23,034 nucleotides of DNA from CAXXOK01 sp035353235 (GCA_035353235.1 DAOPZG010000029.1:1-23034); one strand, 5' to 3'; positions 14,824-22,547 are shown, counted from the stretch's first letter. Notes: generated by a model from the sequence alone, not told the origin. A program made the numbers and translations.

Positions 14824-15430
14824 CGCTTTTTCGCTGTGCCAGCCCGCGGAGCAGGCGCTGCCCGCTGCGTTAAACGGCGCGGACGGACGCGCTTACCCGA
14901 TCAACCCGGATTTTCGCACGGTGCTGCGCTGCCTGCGGCGGCTGAGCGACCCTGACCGCGAAGCCCCGGCGAAGCTCCTTTATCTGGCGCATTATTTTTT
15001 TCGGGACAACCCGCCGCCGGAAATGGCGGCGCTTTTTTCGGCGTTCGTATCGGGCGGCGAAACGCAGGACGCGGATGAACCGCCGCTGATGGATTTTGAG
15101 CAGGACGCGGGCGCGCTGTACGCCTCGTTCCGGCAGCAATACGGTATCGATCTGCTCCGGCAGCCGCTGCACTGGTTTGAGTTTCGGGAACTGGTGGCGG
15201 GCCTTACGGAGCAAACGGCGTTCGGCGCGCGGGTACGCCTGCGCATGGCGGATGAGAACGCAGCCCCGCCGGAAGAGCGCGCGCGTTTGCGTCGGCTGAA
15301 GGAACAGGTTGCCGTACGCCCGCGCGTGGGGAAAGCGGAACAGGCGCTTCTCCGGGAGCTGGACCGCAGGCTGGCCGCGGGGGAAAGCCCGGACACGGTG
15401 CTGCGGCAATTATCAGACAGGGAGGGATAA
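14813..15430 (+). CDS. Bacteriophage Gp15-type protein
   Basis: A 205-residue protein of the Gp15 family, which lies between chaperone and tape measure in many Firmicutes siphophages and is taken as the second chaperone. Signature parts are YPINPDFRTVLRCLRRLSDPD (about 22-42), LLYLAHYFFRDNPPPEMAALFSAFVSGG, and the core DFEQDAGALYASFRQQYGIDLLRQPLHWFEFRELVAGL (about 90-127). The tail is charged and helical. TTG 14813 overlaps the previous gene and follows GAGGAGGAGGG, so translation is coupled. Confidence 0.88.
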   Translation: MKPDAFSLCQPAEQALPAALNGADGRAYPINPDFRTVLRCLRRLSDPDREAPAKLLYLAHYFFRDNPPPEMAALFSAFVSGGETQDADEPPLMDFEQDAGALYASFRQQYGIDLLRQPLHWFEFRELVAGLTEQTAFGARVRLRMADENAAPPEERARLRRLKEQVAVRPRVGKAEQALLRELDRRLAAGESPDTVLRQLSDREG

Positions 15431-15433
15431 CCC

Positions 15434-16264
15434 ATGGCGGGAAGCGACGGCCAGGTGGTATTTACCGTGGAACTGGACGACACGGCCTTTCAGGCGGAGA
15501 TGACGCGGTTGCAGGGTTCGCTGGCGGAGCTGTGCCAAAGCGTGCTTGCAGCCTTCAGCCTGAGCCCCGCGCAGCTGGCGGCGGCAAACGCGGCCGGCGC
15601 GCAGTGGGCGGCAGGCTTTGCGGCGGGAATCCGGCAAAGCACCGCGGCAACCCTCGCGGCGCAGGGCGCGGTGAACACGGCCACATCCGCCGCCAGAAGC
15701 GTCGGCACAGCAGGCGGCACAGGCGTGGGACAAAGCATCGTAGCGGGCATGGCCGCGGGGGCCAACGGACAAAGCGGGCTGTTAAGCGCGGCGTTAAGCC
15801 GTATTATCCATGCCGCGCTGGCGGCGGCGCGGCGCGCGGCGGGCATCACCAGCCCCTCCCGGCTTTTCCGGGACGAGGTGGGGCGTTACCTGGCCCTTGG
15901 CATACAGGACGGGTTTACCGATACGATGGCGCAGAGCGTACTGCCCGCGATGAACATAAGCCTTACGCAGACCGCCGCTGCGGGCAGGCAGGCGCTGAAC
16001 GGCACGCTGCTGGCGGCCATCGGGCAGTCCGTGACAGAGAAAATTTCTCTGCCGGTCTTTTCACAGGCGGGAACCGCTGCGCTGAACGCGTCCGCCGCGC
16101 AGGGAGCGTACGAAACAGCGAGACCAAGCGATACGGTCTATCACGTTACGCAGAACGTCACCTTTTCGTCGCCCATGCAGGCGCCGGACGAGGTGGCGCG
16201 CGCCATGCGCCGGCAGGCCGCCTACGGGCTGGCCGCCGCGCGGGGAAAGGAGGCGCGGGTATGA
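15434..16264 (+). CDS. Very short tape measure protein
   Basis: A 276-residue Ala/Gly-rich protein at the tape measure site. The C-terminal part has recognisable tape-measure features: AARRAAGITSPSRLFRDEVGRYLALGIQDGF (about 135-165) and the closing VTQNVTFSSPMQAPDEVARAMRRQAAYGLA. The middle, usually hundreds of residues of coiled coil and membrane-active sequence, is nearly absent. Tape measure length sets tail length at roughly 1.5 angstroms per residue in long-tailed phages, so this predicts a tail of about 40 nm. Both termini look natural: ATG 15434 follows GGAGGG, and the stop overlaps the next ATG as ATGA, so it is not an obvious deletion. Confidence 0.82.
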   Translation: MAGSDGQVVFTVELDDTAFQAEMTRLQGSLAELCQSVLAAFSLSPAQLAAANAAGAQWAAGFAAGIRQSTAATLAAQGAVNTATSAARSVGTAGGTGVGQSIVAGMAAGANGQSGLLSAALSRIIHAALAAARRAAGITSPSRLFRDEVGRYLALGIQDGFTDTMAQSVLPAMNISLTQTAAAGRQALNGTLLAAIGQSVTEKISLPVFSQAGTAALNASAAQGAYETARPSDTVYHVTQNVTFSSPMQAPDEVARAMRRQAAYGLAAARGKEARV

Positions 16265-17112
16265 GCGATTTATCGGTTCGCTGGGTGCGCGGCGACGGCG
16301 GCACGTTCACCGCGGACGGGGGACTGTTGGGGCTGACCGCCGCCGAAGGCCTGAACGAGCCGGCACTGGAGGTGTTCAGCCAGAAGGCCGCCCTGGGGGA
16401 TGGCGATCTGATCACCGGTTCGCGTGTGGGCAGCCGCGAACTCACCTTCACCTGCAAGGCAAGGCGATCCGCCTACAATGACCTGCTGGTGCGCGCTCTG
16501 CCCTCGTTCTTTATCGCTTCGCAGTCTTATGATGTGCAGATTCACCGCGGAGGCGACTGCCGCGTCGCAACCGGTTGCCGGTTAAGCGCGCTGGAAATCC
16601 CCACCGAGAACCCCGCCAAACCCGTGACGGTTAAATTATCCCTTCTGATGCCGGAAGGGTATTTTTTAAGCGAGGACGGCTTCGGGCAAAACATTGCGGG
16701 CATCCGAGGGCGATGCGGGTACCCCTACGCGGCGCTTGGCACCTGTGGCCGTTTATACGGCCTGTACGCCTATGCGCAGACCGTGTATCTGGAGAACGAC
16801 GGCGACGCGGAGGCATACTGTAAGGCCGTGCTGTACGCGCGCGGAACGGTCGTCAACCCCCGTATCCAGACCGGCGGCGGGTACGTGCGCCTCCTCGCTA
16901 CCCTCACGGCGGGCGACACGCTGGTGATTGACGGTAAGACGAAAAGCGTGGAAAAAAACGGCGCGAACGCCGCCGCCCTGCTGGATAAAGCGAGTGATTT
17001 TTCAAGCCTCGCCTTCGCGACCGGCACCAACACCATCGGCTACACCGCCGACGTGGGCGCCAACGTGCTGGATGTGTACGTATATTACAACAAACGCTTT
17101 CTGGGCGCGTAG
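16261..17112 (+). CDS. Distal tail protein (Dit-like)
   Basis: A 283-residue protein beginning at an ATGA overlap with the tape measure gene, after GGAAAGGAGG. The first 150 residues (RWVRGDGGTFTADGG..., GDGDLITGSRVGSRELTFTCKARRS, LVRALPSFFIASQSYDVQIHRGGDCRVATGCRLSALEIP) form the N-terminal beta domain of phage tail-family Dit proteins. The second half is a galectin-like jelly roll (YAQTVYLENDGDAEAYCKAVLYA...GDTLVIDGKTKSV). It is the hub that joins the tube to the adsorption apparatus. Confidence 0.85.
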   Translation: MSDLSVRWVRGDGGTFTADGGLLGLTAAEGLNEPALEVFSQKAALGDGDLITGSRVGSRELTFTCKARRSAYNDLLVRALPSFFIASQSYDVQIHRGGDCRVATGCRLSALEIPTENPAKPVTVKLSLLMPEGYFLSEDGFGQNIAGIRGRCGYPYAALGTCGRLYGLYAYAQTVYLENDGDAEAYCKAVLYARGTVVNPRIQTGGGYVRLLATLTAGDTLVIDGKTKSVEKNGANAAALLDKASDFSSLAFATGTNTIGYTADVGANVLDVYVYYNKRFLGA

Positions 17113-17125
17113 AAAGGCGGTCCAT

Positions 17126-18127
17126 ATGGATATCTGGGGGCTGGATCAGGCCCGCCGCCCCGTGAAAACGCTCCGGTGCCTGAATGTGCAATGGAACCGG
17201 CGTTATTACGGACCCGGGGATTTTCAGGTGCAGCTGCGCGCCTGTGACTGGGACACGGGCATCCGTTACCTCGATCTGCGCGAGCGCCCGGAAACCGGCA
17301 TGGTGCAGAAGGTGGAAACCCAGCGCACCGTGAAGGGGGATTTCGTGCTGGTCGGCGGATATTTTCTGGAAGGAATGCTCAACTGGAAAGCCCTGTACCC
17401 CCGGGCACAGGCGAGCGGCAACGTATCCGCCCTGTGCCGGTCGCTTGTCGCCGACAGGCTGACGGATGTGGGCATTACCGTACCCACCGGGGCCAGCCTG
17501 GGCGGCATCGCCGCGCTGGATACGCTGGGCGAGCCGCTGGGCGACGTGACTTTCGCCCTGCTCCGCCAGCAGGGGCTGAGCCAGCGTATCCGGATGGACG
17601 ATACGACAGGCGCTCTTTCCTACGAGGTGTGGCAGGGAATGAACCGTACCCAGCGGCAGCAGAGCCACCCGTACGCGGTATTCAGCCAGGGGTTCGGCAC
17701 TGTGGACGGCCTCACCCTTACGCAGGACAGCAGCGATTACCGCAATTTTGTTATCGCCGCCTACGCGGATACCACCATGGCGCTGGATTGCCGGACCGAC
17801 CTGACGGAGCCGGTGCGCTCGCTGTATCTGGACACCGGGCTTACCCTGACCGACGGGCAGGCGGAGGCGGACCTGCTGGCGGCGGTACGCACACGGGCGC
17901 TGACCGAGCTTGCCCGTCATCCGTATCAGCAGAGCCTGAACGCCGACACGCTGCAAAACAACCTGTTTTACCGGACGGACTACGATCTGGGCGACCTGTG
18001 CGACGTGCGCGACGACCGGTTGAACCTGTCTTTCGAGGCCCGCATTCTGGAAGTGAACGAGGTCTGGAAGGAAAACGCGCATACCGTAACGCTTGAATTT
18101 GGCGACGAATCCCCAACGGTTGGTTAA
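17126..18127 (+). CDS. Gp37-like tail-tip protein (Tal position)
   Basis: A 333-residue protein resembling the siphovirus ReqiPepy6 Gp37-like family, found just after Dit in many phages. Typical segments are RCLNVQWNRRYYGPGDFQVQLRA (about 14-36), MVQKVETQRTVKGDFVLVGGYFLEGML, SSDYRNFVIAAY, and the C-terminal LFYRTDYDLGDLCDVRDDRLNLSFEARILEVNEVWK. ATG 17126 has AAAGGCGG ahead; longer versions of the frame overlap Dit. It probably closes the tube and forms the tail tip. No peptidase domain is seen. Confidence 0.83.
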   Translation: MDIWGLDQARRPVKTLRCLNVQWNRRYYGPGDFQVQLRACDWDTGIRYLDLRERPETGMVQKVETQRTVKGDFVLVGGYFLEGMLNWKALYPRAQASGNVSALCRSLVADRLTDVGITVPTGASLGGIAALDTLGEPLGDVTFALLRQQGLSQRIRMDDTTGALSYEVWQGMNRTQRQQSHPYAVFSQGFGTVDGLTLTQDSSDYRNFVIAAYADTTMALDCRTDLTEPVRSLYLDTGLTLTDGQAEADLLAAVRTRALTELARHPYQQSLNADTLQNNLFYRTDYDLGDLCDVRDDRLNLSFEARILEVNEVWKENAHTVTLEFGDESPTVG

Positions 18128-18141
18128 TAAGGAGGCTTTAT

Positions 18142-19212
18142 ATGGCGGTATCCTGGCCCTTTGATTCCACCCTGACCCAGGATGAAAACGGAAACCCGGT
18201 TTATTCAAAGGCGTACAGTTCGGACGTGATCGCGAAAATCCTTGCCAAATACTTTCGCAACGGCGTGTATCTGGACGTTGCCACCAGCTTTCAGGTGGTA
18301 ACCGCCCAAGGCATGACCGTGAAGGTACATCCCGGCTATGCCAACCTGAACGGACGGCAGGTATACGAGGAGGCGGAGCGGGTGCTGACCGTACAGGCCG
18401 CCGACTCCAGCCTGGACCGCATCGACAGCGTGGTGCTCCGCTTAAACCTGCTGCCCGCGGCGCTGAGCATCGACCTGTACGTGGTGCAGGGCACGGCGGC
18501 CGCGTCGCCCACAGCCCCGCAGCTCACGCGAAACGCAAGCGTCTGGGAGTTGGGGCTGGCGAACCTGTTTATCGCCAAAGGCACCAGTGGCATCACGCAG
18601 GAACGCATTACCGATACCCGACTGGACAGCAACCGCTGCGGCGCGGTTGCCACCATCATCGCGGATACGGACACTTCCGCCTACTACGCGCAGATCGCCG
18701 CCGATCTGGCGGCCTTCCGCACCGGCCGGGAAGTCGCATTCGACGCGTGGTTTGCGTCTATCCAGAACACGCTGGGTTCGGACGTCGCCGGAAACCTGCT
18801 GGCCCAGCTCCAGCAGATGGACGCGAAGAAGCAAAACCTGCTCACCTCCGCCAGTCCCCTGCCCGTAACGTTAGGCGGCACGGGCGCAAACGCGAAAAGC
18901 GCCGCCCTGAAAAACCTTGGCGGATCGCGGCTTGCGGCGGCAGGCAGCGCGACCGGCATCGTCAATATCACCATCCCCGCAGGCAGCAACAGCGCGTCGG
19001 TCACCGTATCCGCCGCTGATCTGGCCGCGGCGCGGGATGGGACGGCCACGCAGAACAAAATCGCGTTGTGTTCGCTGATGACCTCCTACCCGCAGGGGCG
19101 TTCCTGTTCCGTCGGCAGTCTGGGGGACAGCCTCACCCTGTGCGCGGGCCTGCCCACAAACGCCACGTCGGATACGCTGGTAGTGGTACGCTGGCTGGTG
19201 CTGTACCTGTAA
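18142..19212 (+). CDS. Tail fibre / receptor-binding protein
   Basis: A 356-residue protein. The N-terminal 190 residues (WPFDSTLTQDENGNPVYSKAYSSDVIAKILAKYFRNGVYLD...SLDRIDSVVLRLNL) form the attachment domain seen on many clostridial phage fibres. There is a helical linker around 190-235 (AAFRTGREVAFDAWFASIQNTLG) and the fibre motif PLPVTLGGTGANAKSAALKNLGG (about 237-260), which often marks the shaft. The last 90 residues (SATGIVNITIPAGSN... to LVVVRWLVLYL) are probably the receptor-binding head. ATG 18142 follows AAGGAGG. Strain-variable host range would be expected here. Confidence 0.82.
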   Translation: MAVSWPFDSTLTQDENGNPVYSKAYSSDVIAKILAKYFRNGVYLDVATSFQVVTAQGMTVKVHPGYANLNGRQVYEEAERVLTVQAADSSLDRIDSVVLRLNLLPAALSIDLYVVQGTAAASPTAPQLTRNASVWELGLANLFIAKGTSGITQERITDTRLDSNRCGAVATIIADTDTSAYYAQIAADLAAFRTGREVAFDAWFASIQNTLGSDVAGNLLAQLQQMDAKKQNLLTSASPLPVTLGGTGANAKSAALKNLGGSRLAAAGSATGIVNITIPAGSNSASVTVSAADLAAARDGTATQNKIALCSLMTSYPQGRSCSVGSLGDSLTLCAGLPTNATSDTLVVVRWLVLYL

Positions 19213-19235
19213 GCCCGTAAAAGGAGAAAACAAGA

Positions 19236-20114
19236 ATGGCAACCAAAGTAACCAACGCGGCGCTGATCGCCGCAGGCCGGGAGCTGCTGGCCTACGCAGA
19301 AAAGACGACCATTCCCTACACGGCCAATGGAATGGAGCTGAACGGGATGGATTGCCAGGGGCTGGCGGAATACCTGCTGATCCGGTGCGGCGTGCCCAAA
19401 GCTGAATGTAACCTGCCGGGCAGCAACGCCCACTGGCGCAGGTGCGTATGGACGGGCACGCCGGAGGAATGCGCTAAAACCTTCGGCTGTGTGCCGGGCG
19501 GGGCGTTTGTGTTTATCTGGGAGGAGACCGGCGCGCCGGACAAATACGCGGGCGACGGGCTGGGAAACGCCGAGCACATGGGTGTGTATCTGGGGGATTG
19601 CGCGCTGCACGCCAGCAGTTCCCGCGGAAAGGTGGCCGAAAGCAAATTCGCGGGTAAGACCATCCCGGGCGGGGGCTGGAATCGCGTCGGCCTGTCCTGC
19701 TGGGTGGATTATGGCTTAAGCGAAGCGCAGCAGGCAAAAATATGCAGCCCGGCGGTGGAAGCAGGCGAGCCTGCCGCTTCGGACGCTGCCGCAGCTGAAG
19801 GTGTGTCTACGGAAGCCGGACAGGATACCCAAATTACTTCCGACACGTCGCTCGCCGAGGACACGTCCGGGTTTTACCCAGTCAAACCCGGGTGCAAAGG
19901 CGGGGCTGTGCGGCGGCTGCAAACGTGGCTTTCGGATCTGGGCTACGATCTGGGCGCATACGGCGCGGACGGGGTTTTCGGCCCCGCGACCACCGCCGCG
20001 GTACGCGCGTTTCAGCAACAGCGCGGCCTGACCGTGGACGGATACGTAAGCAAGCGCACCTGGGCGGCGCTGGCGCAGGCGCGGCTGACCGCGATGCAGG
20101 AGGCGAAAGGCTGA
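19236..20114 (+). CDS. Endolysin: NlpC/P60-type peptidase plus peptidoglycan-binding domain
   Basis: A 292-residue two-domain lysin. The N-terminal peptidase has the catalytic cysteine in MDCQGLAEYLL (Cys40), a histidine in AEHMGVYLGD (His114) and a third polar residue in ALHASS (His125), as in NlpC/P60 enzymes that cut stem peptides. A disordered Ala/Glu/Ser/Thr linker (about 170-212) leads to a PG_binding_1 repeat (VKPGCKGGAVRRLQTWLSDLGYDLGAYGADGVFGPATTAAVRAFQQQRGL). There is no signal peptide, so release depends on the holin encoded downstream. ATG 19236 follows AAAGGAG. Confidence 0.88.
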   Translation: MATKVTNAALIAAGRELLAYAEKTTIPYTANGMELNGMDCQGLAEYLLIRCGVPKAECNLPGSNAHWRRCVWTGTPEECAKTFGCVPGGAFVFIWEETGAPDKYAGDGLGNAEHMGVYLGDCALHASSSRGKVAESKFAGKTIPGGGWNRVGLSCWVDYGLSEAQQAKICSPAVEAGEPAASDAAAAEGVSTEAGQDTQITSDTSLAEDTSGFYPVKPGCKGGAVRRLQTWLSDLGYDLGAYGADGVFGPATTAAVRAFQQQRGLTVDGYVSKRTWAALAQARLTAMQEAKG

Positions 20115-20115
20115 A

Positions 20116-20352
20116 ATGAGCGAAGGGATGCTTGCCGCGCTGCTGTCGTTGCTGGGGACCGTAACCGGCACATTCGGCGGAATCCTGGTATCCAACAAGC
20201 TGGTTAACTACCGGCTGGAACAGCTGGAGCGCAAAGTGGATCAGCATAATACCCTGATCGACCGGATGTACTGCGCCGAGAAACGGCTGGATGTGTTCGC
20301 CGAGCAGATGAAAACCGCCAACCAGCGCATTGACGACATAACGGAAGTATAG
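20116..20352 (+). CDS. XhlA-like small membrane protein with coiled coil
   Basis: A 78-residue protein with one N-terminal membrane segment (about 5-27: GMLAALLSLLGTVTGTFGGIL) followed by a heptad-rich helix (VNYRLEQLERKVDQHNTLIDRMYCAEKRLDVFAEQM). It lies one base after the endolysin stop and just before a holin gene. This architecture is common in Firmicutes lysis modules and is annotated as XhlA/hemolysin-like; it probably helps the holin or regulates lysis. ATG 20116 has GGAGG about 13 bases ahead, rather far, so coupling to the upstream gene is likely. Confidence 0.75.
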   Translation: MSEGMLAALLSLLGTVTGTFGGILVSNKLVNYRLEQLERKVDQHNTLIDRMYCAEKRLDVFAEQMKTANQRIDDITEV

Positions 20353-20364
20353 GAGGTAAAGCAT

Positions 20365-20556
20365 ATGGAACAGAACCGGTTAAAATCCCCCGTGGTGTGG
20401 ACGTCCATCGCGGCGCAGGTGCTGTCTCTGCTGGTGTTGCTGGGTGTTGTGGATACAGGCCTGAGCAACGCGCTAAACAGCGTGGTGGCCGCCGCGTTGC
20501 AGCTGCTGGTGGTGCTGGGGGTGCTCAACAACCCAAAGGACGGGGAAAACTTCTAA
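20365..20556 (+). CDS. Holin (r1t-like)
   Basis: A 63-residue protein with two membrane segments (about 12-31 and 36-54) joined by a short turn, a charged N-terminus (MEQNRLKSP) and the C-terminal NNPKDGENF that is characteristic of r1t-type phage holins. It forms membrane lesions that release the endolysin. The ATG follows AGGAGG. It is the last gene of the cassette, so the lysis order here is lysin, XhlA-like, holin. Confidence 0.8.
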   Translation: MEQNRLKSPVVWTSIAAQVLSLLVLLGVVDTGLSNALNSVVAAALQLLVVLGVLNNPKDGENF

Positions 20557-20564
20557 TCCCACAG

Positions 20565-20705
20565 GCTGCCGGGGTTCAAAGGCACCATGATCCCCTCCGG
20601 GCGGGAACGTGATACACTGCCGTGGCAGGAGCTCTCCCCGGCAGCGGTATCCGCTTCGGGGCTTAACAGCGCGCGCTTCGGCAAAATTCCGGGGCGCGCG
20701 CTGTT
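20565..20705. repeat. Paired inverted repeats after the holin gene
   Basis: GCTGCCGGGG (20565-20574) pairs perfectly with CCCCGGCAGC (20636-20645), and AACAGCGCGCGC (20665-20676) pairs perfectly with GCGCGCGCTGTT (20694-20705). Neither has a U tract on the plus strand, so these are at best weak or factor-dependent terminators for the cassette. No gene is visible between 20557 and 20730. Confidence 0.55.
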
Positions 20706-20730
20706 CTATGAAAAAATTTCCATCCGACGC

Positions 20731-20759
20731 TTGACAAACGCATCCGCATCGGTTATAGT
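20731..20759 (+). promoter_or_regulatory. Promoter of the T-box/trpB unit
   Basis: A perfect TTGACA (20731-20736) and TATAGT (20754-20759) are separated by 17 bases. The start would be near 20766, just ahead of the T-box leader. Confidence 0.88.
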
Positions 20760-20765
20760 CTGTCC

Positions 20766-21055
20766 ATAAACCTGTGACGCGGATGAGTAAACGCCTTGCC
20801 CGATTCGTAGAGAGCCGCCGGCGGTGGGAGTGCGGTATGAGGGTACGCGTTGAATGGACCGCCGAGGGCGGAGCGAAAGGCAATGGGCACAACCCCCTGC
20901 CGTGAGCGACCGACGGGAGCTTCACCCGTTATCCGCGAAGCGCATATGCTGGTATGCGAAAGCGAGCGGCCGATTTTTCGGCAAACTGGGTGGCACCGCA
21001 GACATTCAAAGTCTGTCCCAATTCCTTTGGAATTGGGGCAGGCTTTTTTGTTTTT
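20766..21055 (+). promoter_or_regulatory. T-box leader, tryptophan type
   Basis: The leader contains AGAGAGCCGCCGGCGGTGGGAG, the usual stem I region; a specifier candidate GAA-TGG-ACC with TGG at 20855-20857 (Trp codon); and the T-box consensus AACTGGGTGGCACCGC (20984-20999). The bulge reads TGGC, which would pair with a GCCA acceptor end, as expected for tRNA-Trp with discriminator G. A strong terminator follows (stem 21013-21041, T runs 21044-21055). Uncharged tRNA-Trp is expected to favour the antiterminator and allow expression of the downstream trpB-like gene. Confidence 0.92.
21013..21055 (+). terminator. T-box terminator
   Basis: CTGTCCCAATTCC (21013-21025) pairs with GGAATTGGGGCAG (21029-21041) across a TTT loop with one G-T pair, followed by TTTTTTG TTTTT. 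It is the regulated terminator of the T-box switch. Confidence 0.9.
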
Positions 21056-21107
21056 CCGGCAACCCCGCCCTGCATCCGGCGAAAATAAAGCAAGGAGGAA
21101 CCCCGCC

Positions 21108-22454
21108 ATGAAAAACATCCCCTATCGGTACTATCTTCCCGAAAACAAGGTGCCCAAAGCGTGGTATAACCTTCGCGCCGATATGCCGGAGAAGCCGGAA
21201 CCGCTGATCAACCCCGGCACCGGCAAGCCCGTAACGCCGGACGATCTGCGCCCCGTGTTCTGCGACAAGCTGATTGCGCAGGAACTGGACAACGACACCC
21301 CGGAGTTTGAAATACCCGGGCCGATTCTGGACATGTACCGTATCTACCGCCCCTCGCCGCTCGTGCGCGCCTATCGGCTGGAGCAGGCGCTGCAAACCCC
21401 CGCGCATATCTACTACAAATTCGAGGGCAACAACACCTCCGGCAGCCACAAGCTTAACTCCGCGCTGGCGCAGGCGTTTTACGCCAAGGATCAGGGCTTA
21501 ACATCACTCACAACCGAAACGGGCGCGGGGCAGTGGGGCACGGCGCTGGCCGAGGCGTGCGCCGCGTTCGGGCTGGACCTGACCGTGTTTATGGTGAAAG
21601 GCTCCTATATCCAGAAGCCCTACCGCAAAGACGTGATGCGCACTTTCGGCGCGAACGTGATCGCCAGCCCCAGTGACACCACCGAAGCCGGGCGCAAAAT
21701 CCTCGCCAACGACCCGAACACCACCGGCAGCCTCGGCTGCGCCATCTCCGAAGCGGTGGAAAGGGCCGTAACCACGCCCAACTGCCGCTATGTTCTGGGT
21801 TCTGTTCTCAATCAGGTGCTTCTCCACCAGTCCGTGATCGGGCTGGAAAGTTACGAGGCGCTGATGGAATACGGCGAATATCCGGACGTGGTCATCGGCT
21901 GCGCGGGCGGCGGCAGCAACCTGGGCGGGTTGATCGCCCCCTTCATGCGGGATACGCTGCAGGGAAAACGCAAGGGCACCCGTTACGTGGCCGTGGAGCC
22001 CGCCAGTTGTCCGTCGCTGACACGCGGACGGTACGAGTATGACTTCTGCGATACCGGCAAGATCACGCCCATGGCCAAGATGTACACGCTGGGTTCCGGC
22101 TTTATCCCCTCCGCCAACCACGCGGGCGGCCTGCGCTACCACGGCATGAGCCCCATCCTGTCCAAGCTGTACCACGACGGCTACATGGAAGCCGTAAGCT
22201 ACGAGCAAACCCAGGTGTTTGACGCGGCGGTGCAGTTTGCCCGCATCGAAACCATCCTGCCCGCGCCGGAAAGCGCCCACGCTATCCGCTGCGCCATGGA
22301 CGAGGCGATCAAATGCCGTGAAACCGGCGAAGCGAAGAACATCCTGTTCGGCCTGACCGGGACGGGTTATTTCGACATGAGTGCCTATTCCAGCTATCTC
22401 GACCACACCATGACCGACTACGTGCCCAAAGACAGCGAGATTGCCGCGCGGTAA
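21108..22454 (+). CDS. trpB: Tryptophan synthase beta chain, TrpB2-type
   Basis: A 448-residue PLP enzyme. The Schiff-base lysine lies in EGNNTSGSHKLNSA (Lys115), the substrate loop is ETGAGQWG (137-144) and the phosphate-binding loop is CAGGGSN (to about residue 271). The long N-terminus (YYLPENKVPKAWYNLRADMPEKPEPLINPGTGKPVTPDDLRPVFCDKLIAQE) is diagnostic for the TrpB2 branch rather than the standard alpha-dependent TrpB1. The family joins serine and indole to make tryptophan. No trpA is adjacent, so indole salvage or work with a distant partner is likely. ATG 21108 follows AAGGAGG; longer in-frame starts fall inside the T-box. Control by tRNA-Trp charging supports a tryptophan role. Confidence 0.93.
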   Translation: MKNIPYRYYLPENKVPKAWYNLRADMPEKPEPLINPGTGKPVTPDDLRPVFCDKLIAQELDNDTPEFEIPGPILDMYRIYRPSPLVRAYRLEQALQTPAHIYYKFEGNNTSGSHKLNSALAQAFYAKDQGLTSLTTETGAGQWGTALAEACAAFGLDLTVFMVKGSYIQKPYRKDVMRTFGANVIASPSDTTEAGRKILANDPNTTGSLGCAISEAVERAVTTPNCRYVLGSVLNQVLLHQSVIGLESYEALMEYGEYPDVVIGCAGGGSNLGGLIAPFMRDTLQGKRKGTRYVAVEPASCPSLTRGRYEYDFCDTGKITPMAKMYTLGSGFIPSANHAGGLRYHGMSPILSKLYHDGYMEAVSYEQTQVFDAAVQFARIETILPAPESAHAIRCAMDEAIKCRETGEAKNILFGLTGTGYFDMSAYSSYLDHTMTDYVPKDSEIAAR

Positions 22455-22470
22455 ACCGGCGGGCACACAC

Positions 22471-22512
22471 AACAAAAGGGGCAGCCGCGTATCTCCTCCG
22501 CGCGGCCGCCCC
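22471..22512 (-). terminator. Terminator between convergent genes
   Basis: GGGGCAGCCGCG (22478-22489) pairs with CGCGGCCGCCCC (22501-22512) with one mismatch. On the minus strand it is followed by TTTTGTT, so it ends the glycosylase transcript; it lies just after trpB and may act on the plus strand too. Confidence 0.75.
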
Positions 22513-22547
22513 GAACTGTATTCCATTTTAATATTCTCAGGAGCGAG

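Larger units (their letters stand above)
6060..20556 (+). mobile_element. Siphovirus-type structural and lysis cassette without lysogeny or replication genes
   Basis: Nineteen co-oriented genes run in canonical siphophage order from packaging to lysis, with no interruption by other genes and no visible frameshift. Host rpiB and a host T-box/trpB-like unit flank it directly. No integrase, recombinase, excisionase, repressor, replication or methylase gene is present in the window, and I found no convincing att repeats. The contents fit a defective prophage, a PBSX-like killer particle or a gene transfer agent; the sequence alone does not decide which. Edges are approximate. Confidence 0.8.

Noticed and set aside
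14800..14830. Programmed frameshift joining the tail assembly chaperone and Gp15 genes
   Set aside because: The 11-base overlap is suggestive, but no classical slippery heptamer or pseudoknot was visible and Gp15 has its own strong ribosome site and start.
13896..16264. Contractile-tail or tailocin system
   Set aside because: No sheath, baseplate wedge or spike gene is present; Gp15, Dit and Gp37-like proteins mark a flexible, non-contractile tail, and capsid and terminase genes are intact.
5765..20731. CCATCGGACGCT (5765-5776) and CCATCCGACGCT (20720-20731) as possible attachment-site repeats flanking the cassette
   Set aside because: An 11-of-12 match between two intergenic stretches of several hundred bases is expected by chance at roughly this frequency, the right copy overlaps the trpB promoter, and no integrase accompanies it.
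20850..21107. N-terminal extension of trpB back to position 20850
   Set aside because: The extension is an in-frame reading of the T-box leader, including its terminator; AAGGAGG precedes the ATG at 21108.
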